Shown here piece after piece: positions 20,976 to 33,692 of a stretch of 64,000 bases of DNA. The stretch is from the NCBI GenBank assembly GCA_015680685.1, contig MNCI01019056.1:30605-94604 (forward strand), given 5' to 3'. Both the position numbers and the translations under genes were made by a program. Within the stretch, counting starts at the first letter, position 1. Every line of letters starts with the position of its first letter. This DNA comes from Gnetum montanum (lineage: Eukaryota > Streptophyta > Gnetopsida > Gnetales > Gnetaceae). The notes beneath the pieces were generated by a model, which saw only the letters and a list, made by a program, of their open reading frames with translations, ran no database searches and was not told the DNA's origin.

Positions 20976-23900
20976 ACGAGTGTCCTCGAATAGGGTTTAG
21001 GTGCTTACTAGTCTCTGACAACACCAAGGCCCAAATACCTCCAAATAGACTCAGTGGTTAAACGTGAGTATGTGTTTGTTGTTGTGAATGTTGAAATGGT
21101 TGGCCTAAATATAAAAAACTAAGTGGCTATCATAAAGAGATTCAACCAAACTTTGTTAAATACTATGAATTGGTGGAAATTCTTGTTTTTTCTAATCACC
21201 TAGTCTATGTGGTCCTTATGATACCTAATTGTAATAAATAAAATTTTGTAGAATCATTTGAGCATAATTCTGCCAATCTACTCCTAATTTTCCCCAGAGA
21301 GATAGAAAAATTCCACAAGAAAACTAAAAATAGAGCGAGATTCAATGGACTGAGAAAAAGAAAGTAGATTTATGTACAATCTTAAACATTTAGACAAGGT
21401 AAATTAATATGAGGAAACACTTTTTAATAAATCTATCCCAAATTCAATATCTACAAATTATTCAAAATTTCTAGCCTCAAAACAAGCAATTTCTTGAAGA
21501 CAAATCCTACTATGCTACTAAAAATTGCTATGTGAACTACTACATACAAAACTTGATTTTGGCTAGATAATAGTTATCAACAATTACATTCAACAGAACC
21601 TTCAAAAGATTTGACAATTTCTGATTGAAATACTATGAGACTCACTTTACAAATAAAGAAGCTATTTTAGTCCCATCAAAATACCAAAGATTTTCTGAAC
21701 CCTCTTGACTATTGATTGCTCAATGGCATGTCTACTACAAAGGCTCTCTTATAGAGATCCTAATAGTGGTTCTTAAACATTGCATGATAATAAATTTCAC
21801 TAATAAATCAATCTTAAGGCTTTTAAACATAAGCTCTTCTATGGTAGATTTCAAAAGGAAACTTCTATAATGCAACAAGAACTATAAGATCAATCTAAAA
21901 ATCCTAATTTTAAATGCCAAGCATGATACTATCTAAACCACTAGCTAAGCAATTTAAAAAAAATGGAAAGAATATAACCCATAGGATTAAAAAAAGCAGC
22001 CAAAATGGTGTTTTTAGTAAGCCATCTAACAAGTAATCTTCAAAATGTCTTCTTTATTTGCTTTTTTCTTCTTTGCCTCCCCCCAAAAACCCCTTCTAGC
22101 TACCTTTTGAAGCCTTTTTATAGTGCTCCATAGGTAGTTAGGGTTTACAGGATATCTTGGATAACTTGTTCACCAAGTTAGGAAGTTACAACTTGCCCAA
22201 GGAGTTAGGAGAAAATCATTCTAATATTGGCATGTATTTTCTCAAATTACATATATATTTTTATTAGTTGCAACTTCCATAGGAAGTCTAAATCCTTATA
22301 GAAAATAAAGCCAAGTATTTGGTGATTAGGTATCATGGCCAAATGTGTCCTTTAGAGCCATATCATCAAGATCATCAAAAAATATAGGAAATATTTATCA
22401 TAATTGACAACTGTCCCATCCATTAATAACCTCTTACATAAATTTTTCTAATGGTATATAAAAATTTAATCAATGCATGACTAACGAGTTAACCATATGA
22501 GTAAGGTAAAATATTATATGGTTTTAACCATGTTAAAGCAGCACGTTATATTCCCAAAAGAAATATTTTACCTAAACCTTTGCATCCAAAATCTCTATCA
22601 TCATGAATAGATCATGCCCGGTGTGTTTCACCATGCCACAAGAACTACCACTACGATTAATGCCTAGCACGTCCCCTACAACTAGAGATCTCTATAGAGC
22701 AACACCCTGTCACTGCGTCTAGTGATACTTCCATTTGGCACACTCCAAAAAAAATGTGTAATTGCTGCAATACTGAGATGCTACCATTAGAGTTTTATAA
22801 TGATGCCCCTATCTGCCATGATTAGTTTTTTGTTATAGTCTCCATCAGCTGTGGTTGCAATATACTTGATTTTTTTTGAATGGGCTCTCCCCATTGCATC
22901 ATTTGTCTATCTTTGTTACTTTAGGGATTGTTTCTTGGCATGTTGTGCCATCCATTTTGCCACCTAATTCCTACATTTTCTTTTGTATAAATTTTTGGTT
23001 CTTTTGATGCCCTGCATATGTGCCTGGGCTTGAATCTTTTTATCCACTTAGCGCCATATATTTTATACAAGAAAGAATTTTTTTTGATGCAGCAATGTAA
23101 TGCAAATTAGATTTAGGGCTATGATAACATGAATTTTGGCCCCAAAAATTTTTAAACAATACTCTTAGGGCTTCATGTGTTTCTTCTTCTTAATTTATAT
23201 GTAGGTGCCAATATTAACCTTACTTGTTCAGTGCCATCTATTATAGTTACTATGTTAGTAACAATCCAAGCATAGCTGGCAACAAAATCTTAACATATTC
23301 TTGATACTTGTCTTGTTTTTTTTTCTTTTATCCATTGCTATGAATTCAATTCCTATTCTTGACTTTTTTATTTCTTTGTATTTTGAATATGGGCATGCTT
23401 ATTGATATATTTCAAATGTAGAGCGCATGACATGTGTTTGACAAATTGCCCTTAACAATACCCTTATTTTGTAGTTACAAGAAGCTGATAAAAAATATTT
23501 GAACATATAGCTTTTAGTGGCCAATTCTCACAAATTTAATCATGCTACTATTACACTAGTTTTTACATTTGATTTGTTTTTTAAATATGGCTTCCTTCCA
23601 TTCATGGATTAAAGTTTGAAAACTAGACACTTGCTCTAGTTTACTCCAATGAACTTAAGCTTGTTGTAAGGTATTCCATATAAAATTTTTTGATACTTTT
23701 GTGGCCTTGTCTTCAATATTGCAATATTTAAAATTAATTTTGTGATTGATTTTCTCAAGTCTTGATTGTAATCTTTGGTAAGAGTACAACGATTTTCCTT
23801 CTTCCATTACCTCATCCTTACACTCACAACCACGTATCGAAATTATTCATAGGTAACTATGAATACCAATAGAGTACCAAAAAAAACTCTTAACCAATTT

Positions 23901-24065
23901 TATCATTCAAGCCTATTCCATTAAATGGTCTAAATGTGACAATAGTAAGACACTGAAATGTCCTTGATTTTGACTATTGAACTAGTCTTCCTGTTGTTCC
24001 AAAATAAGAACATCTCTCCCATATACCACTCCCCACTAGAAGTAATAATTGGCCACATGGAAGAG
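20976..24065. other. Long AT-rich stretch inside E4 without recognisable genes
   Basis: No domain could be read on either strand. There are A-rich minus-strand stretches at 21100-22000 and a poorly conserved region around 22600-23900. It may be a further decayed insertion separating the extra ORF from its start. No LTR ends, PBS or target duplication were found. Confidence 0.4.
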
Positions 24066-24380
24066 GTCTTTAGTTGTTCTTGTTCCTCTGTAGGTGCTTG
24101 CTCCAAGAAAGAGCCAAAGTTGAACTCCTAGAGCATTATTTCCTTGACTTTCCTTGACTTGATTTGATTTAGGTAGGCCTTTGTTAAGGTCACCTCAAGG
24201 TTTGCTTACTGAGCTAGTACCTCATCTTGATGGAAATGTTCTGTTGCTACTGCCAATACTAGAATCTAACAAATAGATTCTACTTTATCTTCTTCCCTAA
24301 AGGGTCCTGTGGCATGGTTTACAATTGGTTCTTCCTGGGCCTATTTTTAGCCCCTTCCCATTCTTGGCCATTTCTTCCTT
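24066..24380 (-). pseudogene. Possible N-terminal piece of the E4 extra ORF
   Basis: On the minus strand an ATG near 24378 begins MAKNGKGLKIGPGRTNCKP and then hits stops. The E5 extra ORF begins in a similar style (MAPKRGGQEGLMQGVAKC, basic and Gly-rich). The resemblance is weak. Confidence 0.3.
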
Positions 24381-24859
24381 AGTTGAGATGGTCCTCCTTC
24401 CTATGTGTGCTTGCCTTTCAATGCCATCTATGGTCACAACACAGCCATGGATTAGTCTATATAATGAGTAACTTTGAATATTTGAATACCTTATCTCATT
24501 AGTTAGTTACACTTGGCTATGGTTGGACCATGGTAGATTGACTATTTTATTCTTAGCTTAGTAATTAATTTTTATTATGAGTGTCACTGGAACTCATTGG
24601 AAGGGTTTAACTCTATAATTTGATATTTGAATGTTGATTTCTTAGTTAAACCTTTGTGGGAATTAGGAAAGTGGAAAAAATGTTTATACCAAAAATGGCA
24701 CATTTGTGGCCCCCATGACTAAGAGCTTACCTCTTGGAGCTACAAGGTTGAAGAATGGAGTGATTTGGATAAATGGTTAGAAAGATATAGGCTTTGGAAG
24801 GTTCTAGGCTCTAAAAATTTGAAAAACTCCCTTGGCATTTGTGAGCAAATGTGAAAATT

Positions 24860-24965
24860 TCTAAGAGGGGTGGCATATATTTATAGTTTTTTTACACTAT
24901 GTTGATGGGGCTACATATATGAGGCCTTGTATATGCATGGGTTCCATCAATGGGGCCCATAAACA
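24860..24965 (-). promoter_or_regulatory. Internal LTR-like promoter in E4
   Basis: The minus-strand sequence reads GGGCCCCATTGATGGAACCC, then GTAGCCCCATCAACATAGTG, then ACTATAAATATATGCCACCC. The E4 LTR U3 has GGGGCCTCATCAACATAGG followed by AAGTCTATAAAGAC or, in the left copy, CTATAAATATGTGC. Both the repeat and the TATA context are shared, although this site is some 6.5 kb from the nearest LTR. It points toward the extra ORF, so it may drive a separate transcript. Confidence 0.5.
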
Positions 24966-26470
24966 AAATTTGAATATTTGAATATTTCAAAAAATATAAG
25001 GAATTTTTGAATGAATTTGTAGTCTATAGAGTTCTAGAAAAGCTAAGAATATATGGAAATCATTGAAAAGGGTCTTTGAAAGCTCAAAAATTGAAAAATT
25101 TGATAGAGAATATGTGAATTAAAGAAAATATGTAAAGGAGAACATGGTTGGATGTAGGAGATGGATGTATGAACAATTCTAAGTGTAAGAATGCCTAAGG
25201 ATAAGATGCTTAACAAGCCTAACCAAGAGATATGTAAGTGGTTCCTTCCCATAATAAGCACATGCCTTGTTTGCCCTTGCATAACCTCAACCTAAGAAGT
25301 CTATGGGCCCCACAGGAAATTAATGGTTGATGGAAGTTAATGAACGAAACACAAAAGATTCTACCAAAGAATTCAAGTACATCAGACAAAGACACTGAAC
25401 AAGAACATGGACACTAGCAGTGAGGTTAGTTACAGGTAGCATGGATGAATGATGGAGAAGGTGGAATGGAATTCTGAATTGAGGTCATATGAAGTCCCTT
25501 ATCAATTTGTGTTTAAATGACCTACAAAGGTTCATCCTTAGTCCAAACCAAAACCAACTGTTGTCAATGACTTCACATCACCACTCCAAGACTGATCCAT
25601 CTTCTCAAGATACAAGTGTGCTCCCACAAAACAATGATTGTTCATAAAGAAGAAAAAAAGTGAAGTAGGAAGTGAGTAAGGACCTTAGTTAGAGGGGACC
25701 TTCTGGGATGGGTAACATGTCTTTCTAGTTCCATAATGAGTGCTTCTAGCCTGTTTATTTGTCTAAGGGATGTGCTTTGAATTCCAATTATGTATTTTTT
25801 GTTTTTTTTTTGTTTTTCTCTTTGGATGGGAACAACATCTTGAAAAGACTTATTCAACTTCCTATTATTGGTCAACATGGAATAGTAAGAAGTCTATGAG
25901 AAAACTCATGCACCCAAGCAAGTAAAAGAGTACAAAAAGTATTGAGACCCCTTGAAGTCACATCCTATGCAAATCTTTGAATCCTTTGCAATTTTGAAAA
26001 CTACTAAGGTCATAAATTTATTAAAAGTTTATTCAATGAAAGGGATCTCAAATTTCCAAAACAAAAAAAATCATAGAGTTTGTGGATGGGTGGATGTCAT
26101 GGACTCACTACCTATTCCATGAACTAGAAACCATGTCTTAGCTATCAGTACAAAAATTTAAAAATAGAGACTAGACATTAGCAAATAAAACATTAAGCAC
26201 AAACCACCATTAGCAACAAGTATAACACCATTGTGTCCTATTGATACAAAGCATGTTTATTAAAAAAATTTAGAAAATCACACTAAAACAAAGTAAAATA
26301 TATAAGAAAGTGTAAAATACTCAAGAAAAATTTAAATGTACTAATAATAGTGTCAAAAAATGATGTAAAATAGGAAAAAGTTTTAAAAATAAAAAATGTA
26401 TAAAATAAATAAATTGCAAAAAGAAAAATGTCTAAAAAAAATAGAAAAATTGAGGAGCCATGTATATGAT
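24966..26470 (-). other. E4 noncoding region after pol
   Basis: 25440-26470 parallels E3 9000-9990 (atggatgaatgatggagaag, aaggtggaatggaatt, and the low-complexity TGTAAAA repeats near 26280-26440). No gene is seen. The short open frame at 26283-26495 is the pol tail followed by low-complexity sequence. Confidence 0.5.
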
Positions 26471-26479
26471 TAGCATGGA

Positions 26480-27810
26480 TGTCCATCTCCCCCATGACTA
26501 AGTTGAAAGGGGGAGATCTAAAATATTAAGCATGGTTGTCCATCTATTGAGGTATTTGTTGCATTAGCTTGCCTAGGCTTGTAGAAAGGCTTCATCTATT
26601 GGATGTTTACCAAGTACTTCTTGTTTGTGCTTTCAAGTTTGTATATGATCATGGCCCTATAAGGAAAGGTTTCATCAATTATATAACACCCCTCTCATAA
26701 TGTTTGGAATTTGGTTTTTTGAGGAACATCTATGGGGTTCCAATAGAAAACCTTATCTTCCAGTTGAAATTTCTCTTTTCATATTCTAAGGTCATGTCAT
26801 TTTTTGTTTAATGCCTTGTGTACTTAATTCAAGGGTAGGGCCACTAATTGATTTTTTTCTAGCACATTTAGGTTGATTAGTCTTTCTTTTTGTGCCAGAC
26901 TTAGGTCAAGGTCCAAGTCATAGGCTGTTGAGGATATATGAAGCTTAGATTGAATTAAGAGCACTAGAAGTTTTCTTCTGTACACTAGCTTATAGGGAGA
27001 GTAGCCAATAGGAAGTTTCCATGTTGAGAAATAGGCCTAAAGGAAATCATTGAGCTTTTTGCTCTAGTCTCTCCTATATTTGCTAATAGTTCTTGTTAGA
27101 ATCTTTGTGATCTTGCTGTTAGTCACCTTTGCTTGATCATTGGTTGGGGGTGGTAAGGTGTTGTTAATTTATCTTCAACCCCTAAGCGTTACATGAGTTT
27201 TCAACAAGTAGCACCTATGAAGTGGGTTCTGATGTTAGAAATCAATGCACATGGCACCCTAAACCTATTCACAATATTTTGTTGTACAAATTGAGAAATA
27301 GTGGATGATGTACAGTTGATAACGGTTGCTACTTCTACCCATTTGGTATAGTAGTCAATAGCAATGATTATATATGCCTTTCAATTGAACATGGGTGTGA
27401 TGGGACCCATGAAATCTATGTCCCATATGTTAAATGATTCTAGTGGTTGAATCCACTATTGAGGACCCTCTGTACATGCAGTCATCCCACCATCTTGTTG
27501 ACATTTCTCATAGGATCAAATAAATTGGTGGGCATCCCTAAAGATTGTGGGCCAATAGTATCCTACCATTAGGATTTTTATGGCCATGCATCTCCTGGCA
27601 TAGTTGAATTCATAAGGGCCTACATCAATTACAAAATAATGAACTAGGCCATTGACACATACCTTATAAAGGCATTCATTGATTTCCATGAAGTGCTTAG
27701 CCTGATGAAGAAATTGTTGTTTCTGCATGTAGTCTAGATCTTGTGGCATCTCTTGAGTGAGAAGATAAGTAAAGATGTCATCATACCATTTTGGTTCTAT
27801 GAGCACTTGC
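26480..27810 (-). pseudogene. E4 integrase
   Basis: An open 96-codon part (27806-27516) carries the zinc-binding region: HQAKHFMEINECLYKV, RRCMAIKILMVGYYWP and IFRDAHQFI. The core follows through stops: WDIDFMGPITPMF (first Asp), KAYIIIAIDYYTKWVEVATV, then RVPCALISNIRTHF. Family members have ISDRGTHF there, so the second catalytic Asp has become Asn. TTPYHPQ follows. The C-terminal module reads KVFYWNPIDVPQKTKFQ, EGCYIIDETFP and VNIQ.MKPFYKP, and the frame ends ISPFQLSHGGDGHPC. It would integrate element cDNA if intact, but it is dead here. Confidence 0.83.
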
Positions 27811-27879
27811 TCATTTATTGGACTAGAAAAGAGGATTTCATTAGGAAATTGGTTAGAAAGAAAGCTCCCTTCCTCTTTG

Positions 27880-28330
27880 CTATTCCATCATAACTTAGAC
27901 AAGTGATCAGTGACCACATTCTTAGTCCCTTTTTAATTTACCATTGTAAGATAATTTTTTTTTTGCAAGATCACTAGCCACTATATGACACAGGGGCTCA
28001 CCATTGTCTTGTTCATGAGGAAGTAGATGACACTATGATCAGTGTGCATAAACACTTTATATCCAAGCACATAGTACCTGAACTTTTCCAAAGCATACAT
28101 CACTACCATCAGTTCTTTCTCTATGATGGTAGAATTCAACTATGCATCCATAATGCTTTTACTTGGGTAGTGGATGTAATATGCATGTTTCTTATCATCC
28201 AACTACATAAGCATGGCCCCCAAGGCATAGTTAGATGCATCTATCATGATCTAGAATGGTCTGGACTAATTAGGTGCTTGTAGAATTGGAGTCTCTATAA
28301 GCTTCTACTTGAGGCTTTGAAATGCATTTT
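27880..28330 (-). pseudogene. E4 RNase H domain
   Basis: Minus-strand translation after RT reads AFQSLK.KLIETPILQAPN, IMIDASNYALGAMLMQ, HAYYIHYPSKSIMDA, EKELMVVMYALEKFRYYVLG and YKVFMHTDHSVIYFL. This is the standard gypsy RNase H order (D-A-S, E-K-E, T-D-H), with several stops. It degrades RNA in the RNA-DNA hybrid during reverse transcription. Confidence 0.8.
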
Positions 28331-29170
28331 TGCATTCTTTAGTCTAGATGAAGGAAGCATATTTCTCTTTTAGCTCAACCAATGGTTTTGTGATCTTAGA
28401 GAAATTCTCTATAAATTGCTAGTAGTAGCCAGTGTGTCTAAGGAATGACCAAACATCTTTAATAGTTTCTAGTTGGTGAGTGATTTATTAGATGACCATT
28501 ATATTTTCAAGGTCTATCTCAATCCCTTCCTACAAAATTATATGCCCCAATGCAATACCTTATTGGACCATGAGATGGCTCTTTTTCTCATTCAGCCACA
28601 AATTTATTTCCACACATCCTTTTAGTACTTGCTCAAGGAGGTCCAAGGCCTACTCGAATGTAGCATCATAAGTGGAGAAGTCATCCATAAAGACCTTCAC
28701 TCTACTATCAATTTTCTACTGAAAGATGCTTAAGACCAAGCATTAGAATGTAGTAGGAGCATTACATAGACCAAAAGGCAGCTTGTGATATGCAAAGGTT
28801 TCCTAGGGACTCATGAATGTTGTTTTGGCCTGGTCTTCTAATGCAATTTGGATTTGGTTATAGCCATCATAACCATCTAGAAAACTATAATAGCAATGCC
28901 TAAATATGGTTTCCAATACCTAATAAATGAATGAAAATAAAAAAATGATCTTTGAATGTTGGCATGTTTAACTTCCTGAAATCGATATAAACCCACCATT
29001 TACTACCTCTCTTTGGCACTATCACAAGTGGGTTGATCCACTCACTATCTGCAATGGGGTAGATGAGCCCTGCCTTAAGGAGTTGCTCAATCTTCTCTTT
29101 CATAACTCACTTTAATTTTGGGTTCAACCATCATTGTAGTTGTCTCCTTGGCTTCATGGACAGATCCATG
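28330..29170 (-). pseudogene. E4 reverse transcriptase
   Basis: The open part 29103-28900 reads EKIEQLLKAGLIYPIADSEW, then INPLVIVPKRG, WWVYIDFRKLN and FKDHFFIFI, all hallmarks of gypsy RT fingers and palm. The catalytic box is VKVFMDDFSTYDATFE (plus-strand 28665-28693), the F-M-D-D form of YxDD, with both Asp kept. GIALGHII and IEIDLENI follow. Stops in between inactivate it. This is the only RT in the window. Confidence 0.87.
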
Positions 29171-29469
29171 TAAATGTGGTGTTGGCATATTCATGGATCA
29201 ATTCTAGTGAGTTCAGGATATAACCAAGCAAAAGTTGTTGGCCATATATTGACCACTTTTAGTAGTTTTTCTTTCTACTTGGGAGAAATTTTTGCATTAA
29301 TTATGAATTTCTTGCCATCTTTTAAGAATGCATATTCTAGGCCAATAGGTAGAGGTTTCATCTCTAGGGGCTCTTCTATGAAATTCTCAGGGATCTCCAA
29401 CTCTCCCCAATTAGTATCATCATTTTCATCATTAGAGAGTTGGTGATGAACTTGTTTAGTTCATCCATG

Positions 29470-30200
29470 CCTATGACATAAGCATATGTTAGGCTTTCAA
29501 TAGGTTCCATGCATATTGTGCTACTGTCAAAATTAGTAGTTTTCCACTAGGTAGCCTCTTGTTTTATGGTTGCTACATATAAACACCTTTGAATAGATAC
29601 TTCATGTGCACATTGCTTGGATGCAAAAATAGATGCTCATTCCACTGACAAGATTTTTTGCACACAATTGCACCTAATATCACTATATGTAATACATGGA
29701 ACCCATCTCTTCTCAATCTTTCCAAATGCATTTTCCTTAGATATCTCTAGGAAAAGATCACTAATGCCCATTCTTACATCAACAGTGCTTAGCCATGCCC
29801 TTCCCATAATGATTAGGAAGTCCCCCTTATAGTTCTCAACCTTGATTACTAGGAAATTAGCAGGATAAGGCCACCCATAGAAAATGGTCACAATGTCTTC
29901 GACTAATCCTAAGGGAATAGTGATGAATTGGTCTATGAATTCTAATATGATATTGCTCTTCTTGAGAGGCGATAGGTTTTAGGCAGTATACATCTCATGA
30001 AAAATCAAGTTCATACTAAAACCTGAATTAAGAAGAGCTTTACATGGTTCATTCCTAGCAATCTATAAATAGATAGGGGAGCCTTCAATGTCAACTAATT
30101 TCCTAAGAAGGTTGCCAGCTTGGATCCAATCAAATATGACATGAGTGAGCATAATAGTATGGATTTTGGGTAGGGTTTGTTTTAAAGAGTTCTCAATGAA
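29470..30200 (-). pseudogene. E4 retropepsin-like protease
   Basis: The open segment 29891-29637 reads GWPYPANFLVIKVENYKGDF, then LIIMGRAWLSTVDVRMGI and IEKRWVPCITYSD. It is nearly the E3 protease C-terminal half (IIMGRSWI, KRIVPCITYSD). Upstream, through stops, are the equivalents of the active-site region (near 30040-29980) and LPRKL region (near 30110). Confidence 0.78.
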
Positions 30201-30769
30201 ATGATTTGCAGAGGATGAGGTAGGAGTAGGATGACTAGCTACCTAAGGTTGTGAGGGCTTAGTAGGACTATTGGGTTGGAAGAATGGTCTTTTATGAGCA
30301 TGAGGTTCCTAACCCCTTGGTTGATGAACCAATGATAGATTGATCACCCTAGTAGCATTGCATTGTTGTGGTTGGGCTAGAAGTTCACCATGCATGAATG
30401 AAGCAAGTGATAGTTATATTGAGGGTGGAGGAATGGGTGTAGGAATAGAAGGAGGATAAGTGTAAAATGTGGTATCCCTTTTGGAATATGGAGAATGAGC
30501 TCTGTAGTATTCAAGAGGGTAGTAGTAATGTTGGAAACGAGAAACGTGACTGGAACAGTCATGTGGAGATAAGGGTTGTTGAACTTAATACCCATATGGA
30601 TCTAGTTGCATATAAGGATATTGCTACCATGGTGGTGGCATCCCCCATAACTATGGTTTGTGCCACTATTGATATTACTCATATGATTGCAATGCAGTGC
30701 CACTTGGATAATATTGTTGTTGTTGATAGAACTATCTGGGATTACCTTAAGGATAAGGAAATCTTCTAG

Positions 30770-32607
30770 GTGTTTATCTTTTTGCTAGTCATGGATTCAA
30801 AGCATACACCCTAGATTCATATAAGTTTGACATGATGGGAAACATCCGTTAAAATTTTCATATTGGTAGATGTCACACCCATCATTATCATTTGATTCAG
30901 TTTCCACAATGTCCTCTACTACAGCTATCTTATCCTTACTCCTTTGGTAGGTACATTGAGCTTCTTTTTTCCTCCTACAATCATGATCACTACTCTACTC
31001 TCTTGATTCTTAGGTGGTTTTTAGAGTAGTTTAGAATTTTTTATCCAAAAAATTCTATATTTCATCTACCTTGGGAAAAAATTTTGACATAGATTTTTTA
31101 ATCAGTGAGGTCTTTCTTCTCACCACCTCATTAAGTGGTGACTCTCCCTCACTATCACAAAATTGGACTTCCCTCTTTCTGATGGAAGGTTCCTTATTAT
31201 ATTCTTCAATACTTTTCCATTTTTTTAACTCTTATTCTTCTTTTGCTACCTACATAATTAGCCTTTTAATTTGATGGGCTTTGAGCTCTAATAGTCTCCC
31301 TTGGGCATAGACCCTAAGGGTTCTTATCATTTCTAATACAAGTTCATCTATGATATGATGAAGTTGTTCTTGCTAAGAATAACCATGGCCAAGGCATCAG
31401 TGTATGAGAGAATAGTATCTACCCATGGCAATGTACAAGGGTTCATGGTTTTCTTGCTTCCATCCTTGGATTTTCCTTCTCTAATTAGAAACTCTAGAGT
31501 ATGTCTGATATTTATCATTAAATAACTCTAGCATTGTACTCCACCTGTAGATGAATTCTCGCTCCAAGGACTGGTACCAACTTTCTACTTCCTTGATGAG
31601 TCTCTTGGGAAATAGCTTTGATTTTTTCTAATCATTTTTAATATTTTGTAAGGCATAAGCATCATGAAAATATTGAAGATGTGTTTGTGGATCAAAGTTA
31701 CATTATCCCTCAAATCTAGAAATATTATTCATATCAAGTCATCTAATTTGACTAACTTTCACATGCCTAGTTGGAATTTTTATGGCCTCTACAATATTTA
31801 GCATGCTTCGAGTTACCAGAAAAGGGTCATCATCATCATTATTTCAATGAAATTGATGATGTCCTCTACTACCCCTTCGTTCATGGTGGAACTAACAATC
31901 ATCATTGTCATCCCACTATTCCCCTTCATCATGATTGTTCTTTCTACAACATTTGTCAAAACCAAAAGAGGACGAAAAAGATGCAAATGAAGAGGGCAAA
32001 GTGGAAGGAGAACTATCACCACCATGGTGTCTACCAACTTCTTTATGATTGTGACAACCATGTCGTTAGTTTTCTTGTCATCTTATCACTTTTTCAAGCC
32101 CCTACCTTGACTTCCATTTTTACAAAATTGGATGGTTGATAGTGGACTACAGATTTAGGGTTGCACCCCCATCACCAATACCAAGGGGTAGAGAATCTTC
32201 ATGTTGAGAATTCCCAAAGGGAGGATCCTCATTCTTATTTTGGTTTAGTAGGAATAATGGATTAGTGAATTGTTTCCCCTCATAATTTCATGGTGCTTCT
32301 CCTAGTATTAATCTCTCCTATGTTGTGTTTTAGTGGGATGGTAGTCCCGGTAGTTATAATCATGCACAATGTACTCCTCTTGAGGATCCTGGATGCCCAA
32401 CCTCCTAAGAGTTTGAAGTAGAATCTCATGCATAGATTGATCTTGAGGCATTACAATGTTTCCTTCCATATTTCACCATAATAGTTGTTCATCCTAATGC
32501 AAGATGAATGTGAAGTTAGGCACATACTCATTTGGATGAGCATACATCACCTTGTATTCTTGAGGAATTAGCAGTTTAGTATCATCGTGCTTATGAAAAG
32601 AAGACAT
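30770..32607 (-). pseudogene. E4 gag
   Basis: It starts at an ATG at 32607-32605 on the minus strand (MSSFHKHDDTKLLIPQEYK, then YAHPNEYVPNF). The capsid core near 31780-31440 parallels E3 (WSTMLELFNDKYQT-like text), and the cysteine cluster near 30890 is GCDIYQYE. Stops throughout. It ends near the start of protease. Basic and Ser/His-rich tracts lie near 31810-32060, as in E3 12340-12520. Confidence 0.75.
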
Positions 32608-32742
32608 TTTGTAATACAAATAAGATATCAGTGTACTTATGTGATTATATTTAGTGTGAGAATGAATTTGACCTTAGGGTTCATCCAATGATGTTAATGA
32701 TGTTCACTAAAGCTAGATAGTGCACATTTCAAATAAAAGGAA

Positions 32743-32761
32743 TCCCTAGCAATGGTGCCAA
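32743..32761 (-). other. E4 primer-binding site (tRNA-Asp type)
   Basis: On the minus strand TTGGCACCATTGCTAGGGA abuts the LTR. It matches the tRNA-Asp complement with transitions only. Confidence 0.82.
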
Positions 32762-33692
32762 TGATGAGTAGCAAGTACCCCTATGCTCAACCATACAAAT
32801 CACTAACTATTCATGCACAATCTAGTAGAATTCTGTTAACTCTATGTCTTCCAGTACGCTGACCTCTAGGAAGTGAACTCTTCTTAACAGTCATTCATTG
32901 TCTTCCCAATTACACTTGTGATCTACAAAGGTATGGTTAAGTATAATCGAGGCATATGATTTTTATTATTTTGTGTTTTATGTTCTTGGTGCTTTAAAAT
33001 AGAGGAATGAAGTAATTTAATAGCTAATTTAAATTAACTAATTAATTAATATCTAAATAATCCTAACATAAGTATCCAATTCCACTTTCTATACAAACTA
33101 TGAACACATACCATACTGTTGGGCTACCAAGCATTGAGTGTTGCTAGGATTTCCAAGTGTTGTATGTTATGCTCAAAGTGGTCATACTTATGTGTTTAAT
33201 CTATTTATCTTAATTAATTAGCTAATCAATTGAAGTCTAATTTAGCTTAATTAATCACGTAATTAAGGAAAATAGTAAATGCATAAATAAATCATTAATC
33301 TATTCCAAGTGTTGCAAGGTTTGATCAAAAGGGTCATCTTTATTACCATTCACACTGGTATGTTCAAGTATAACAATGCTTGCATAAAGATCTGTATACT
33401 TTTTAACTCCTATTATGGGCACTTATAGAAATATTCTAACTCTCAAATGATAAAACTACAAAAACTATACTACAACTATGATATTGCCTTTCCTAAACAT
33501 GACTAGTGAGTGTGTCTTTATAGACTTTATTGTGGACCTATGTTGATGAGGCCCCATAAATGTAGCAAATACTACATTGATGTGGCCTTGTCAACGAGGC
33601 AAAACCATGTAGATGGGGCCACATTGATGGAGGACCATTGATGAGGCCACATCAATAAGGGCCCATTGATGTAACACTTTGATGCTTCATCA
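32762..33692 (-). repeat. E4 right (5') LTR
   Basis: It is 931 bp long, from TGATGAGTAGCAAG to TTCATCA. On the minus strand the U3 holds repeated ATCAATGTGGCC-like units (33540-33680), then TCTATAAAGAC near 33522. The sequence matches the two-part left LTR. CACTA follows at 33693-33697. Confidence 0.88.

Larger units (their letters stand above)
3185..33692 (-). mobile_element. E4: large Ty3/gypsy LTR retrotransposon, split by nested E2 and E3
   Basis: The ends are TGATGAG at 3185 and TTCATCA ending at 33692. Both sides are flanked by CACTA (3180-3184 and 33693-33697), a perfect 5-bp target-site duplication. The right LTR is 32762-33692. The left LTR is 3185-3847 plus 18196-18398, interrupted by E2. 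Removing E2 leaves about 16.2 kb. Reading on the minus strand from the right, the order is LTR, tRNA-Asp PBS, gag, PR, RT, RH, INT, internal promoter-like sequence, extra coiled-coil ORF, polypurine tract, LTR. It is the only element here with RT. Stops throughout make it non-functional. Confidence 0.88.
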
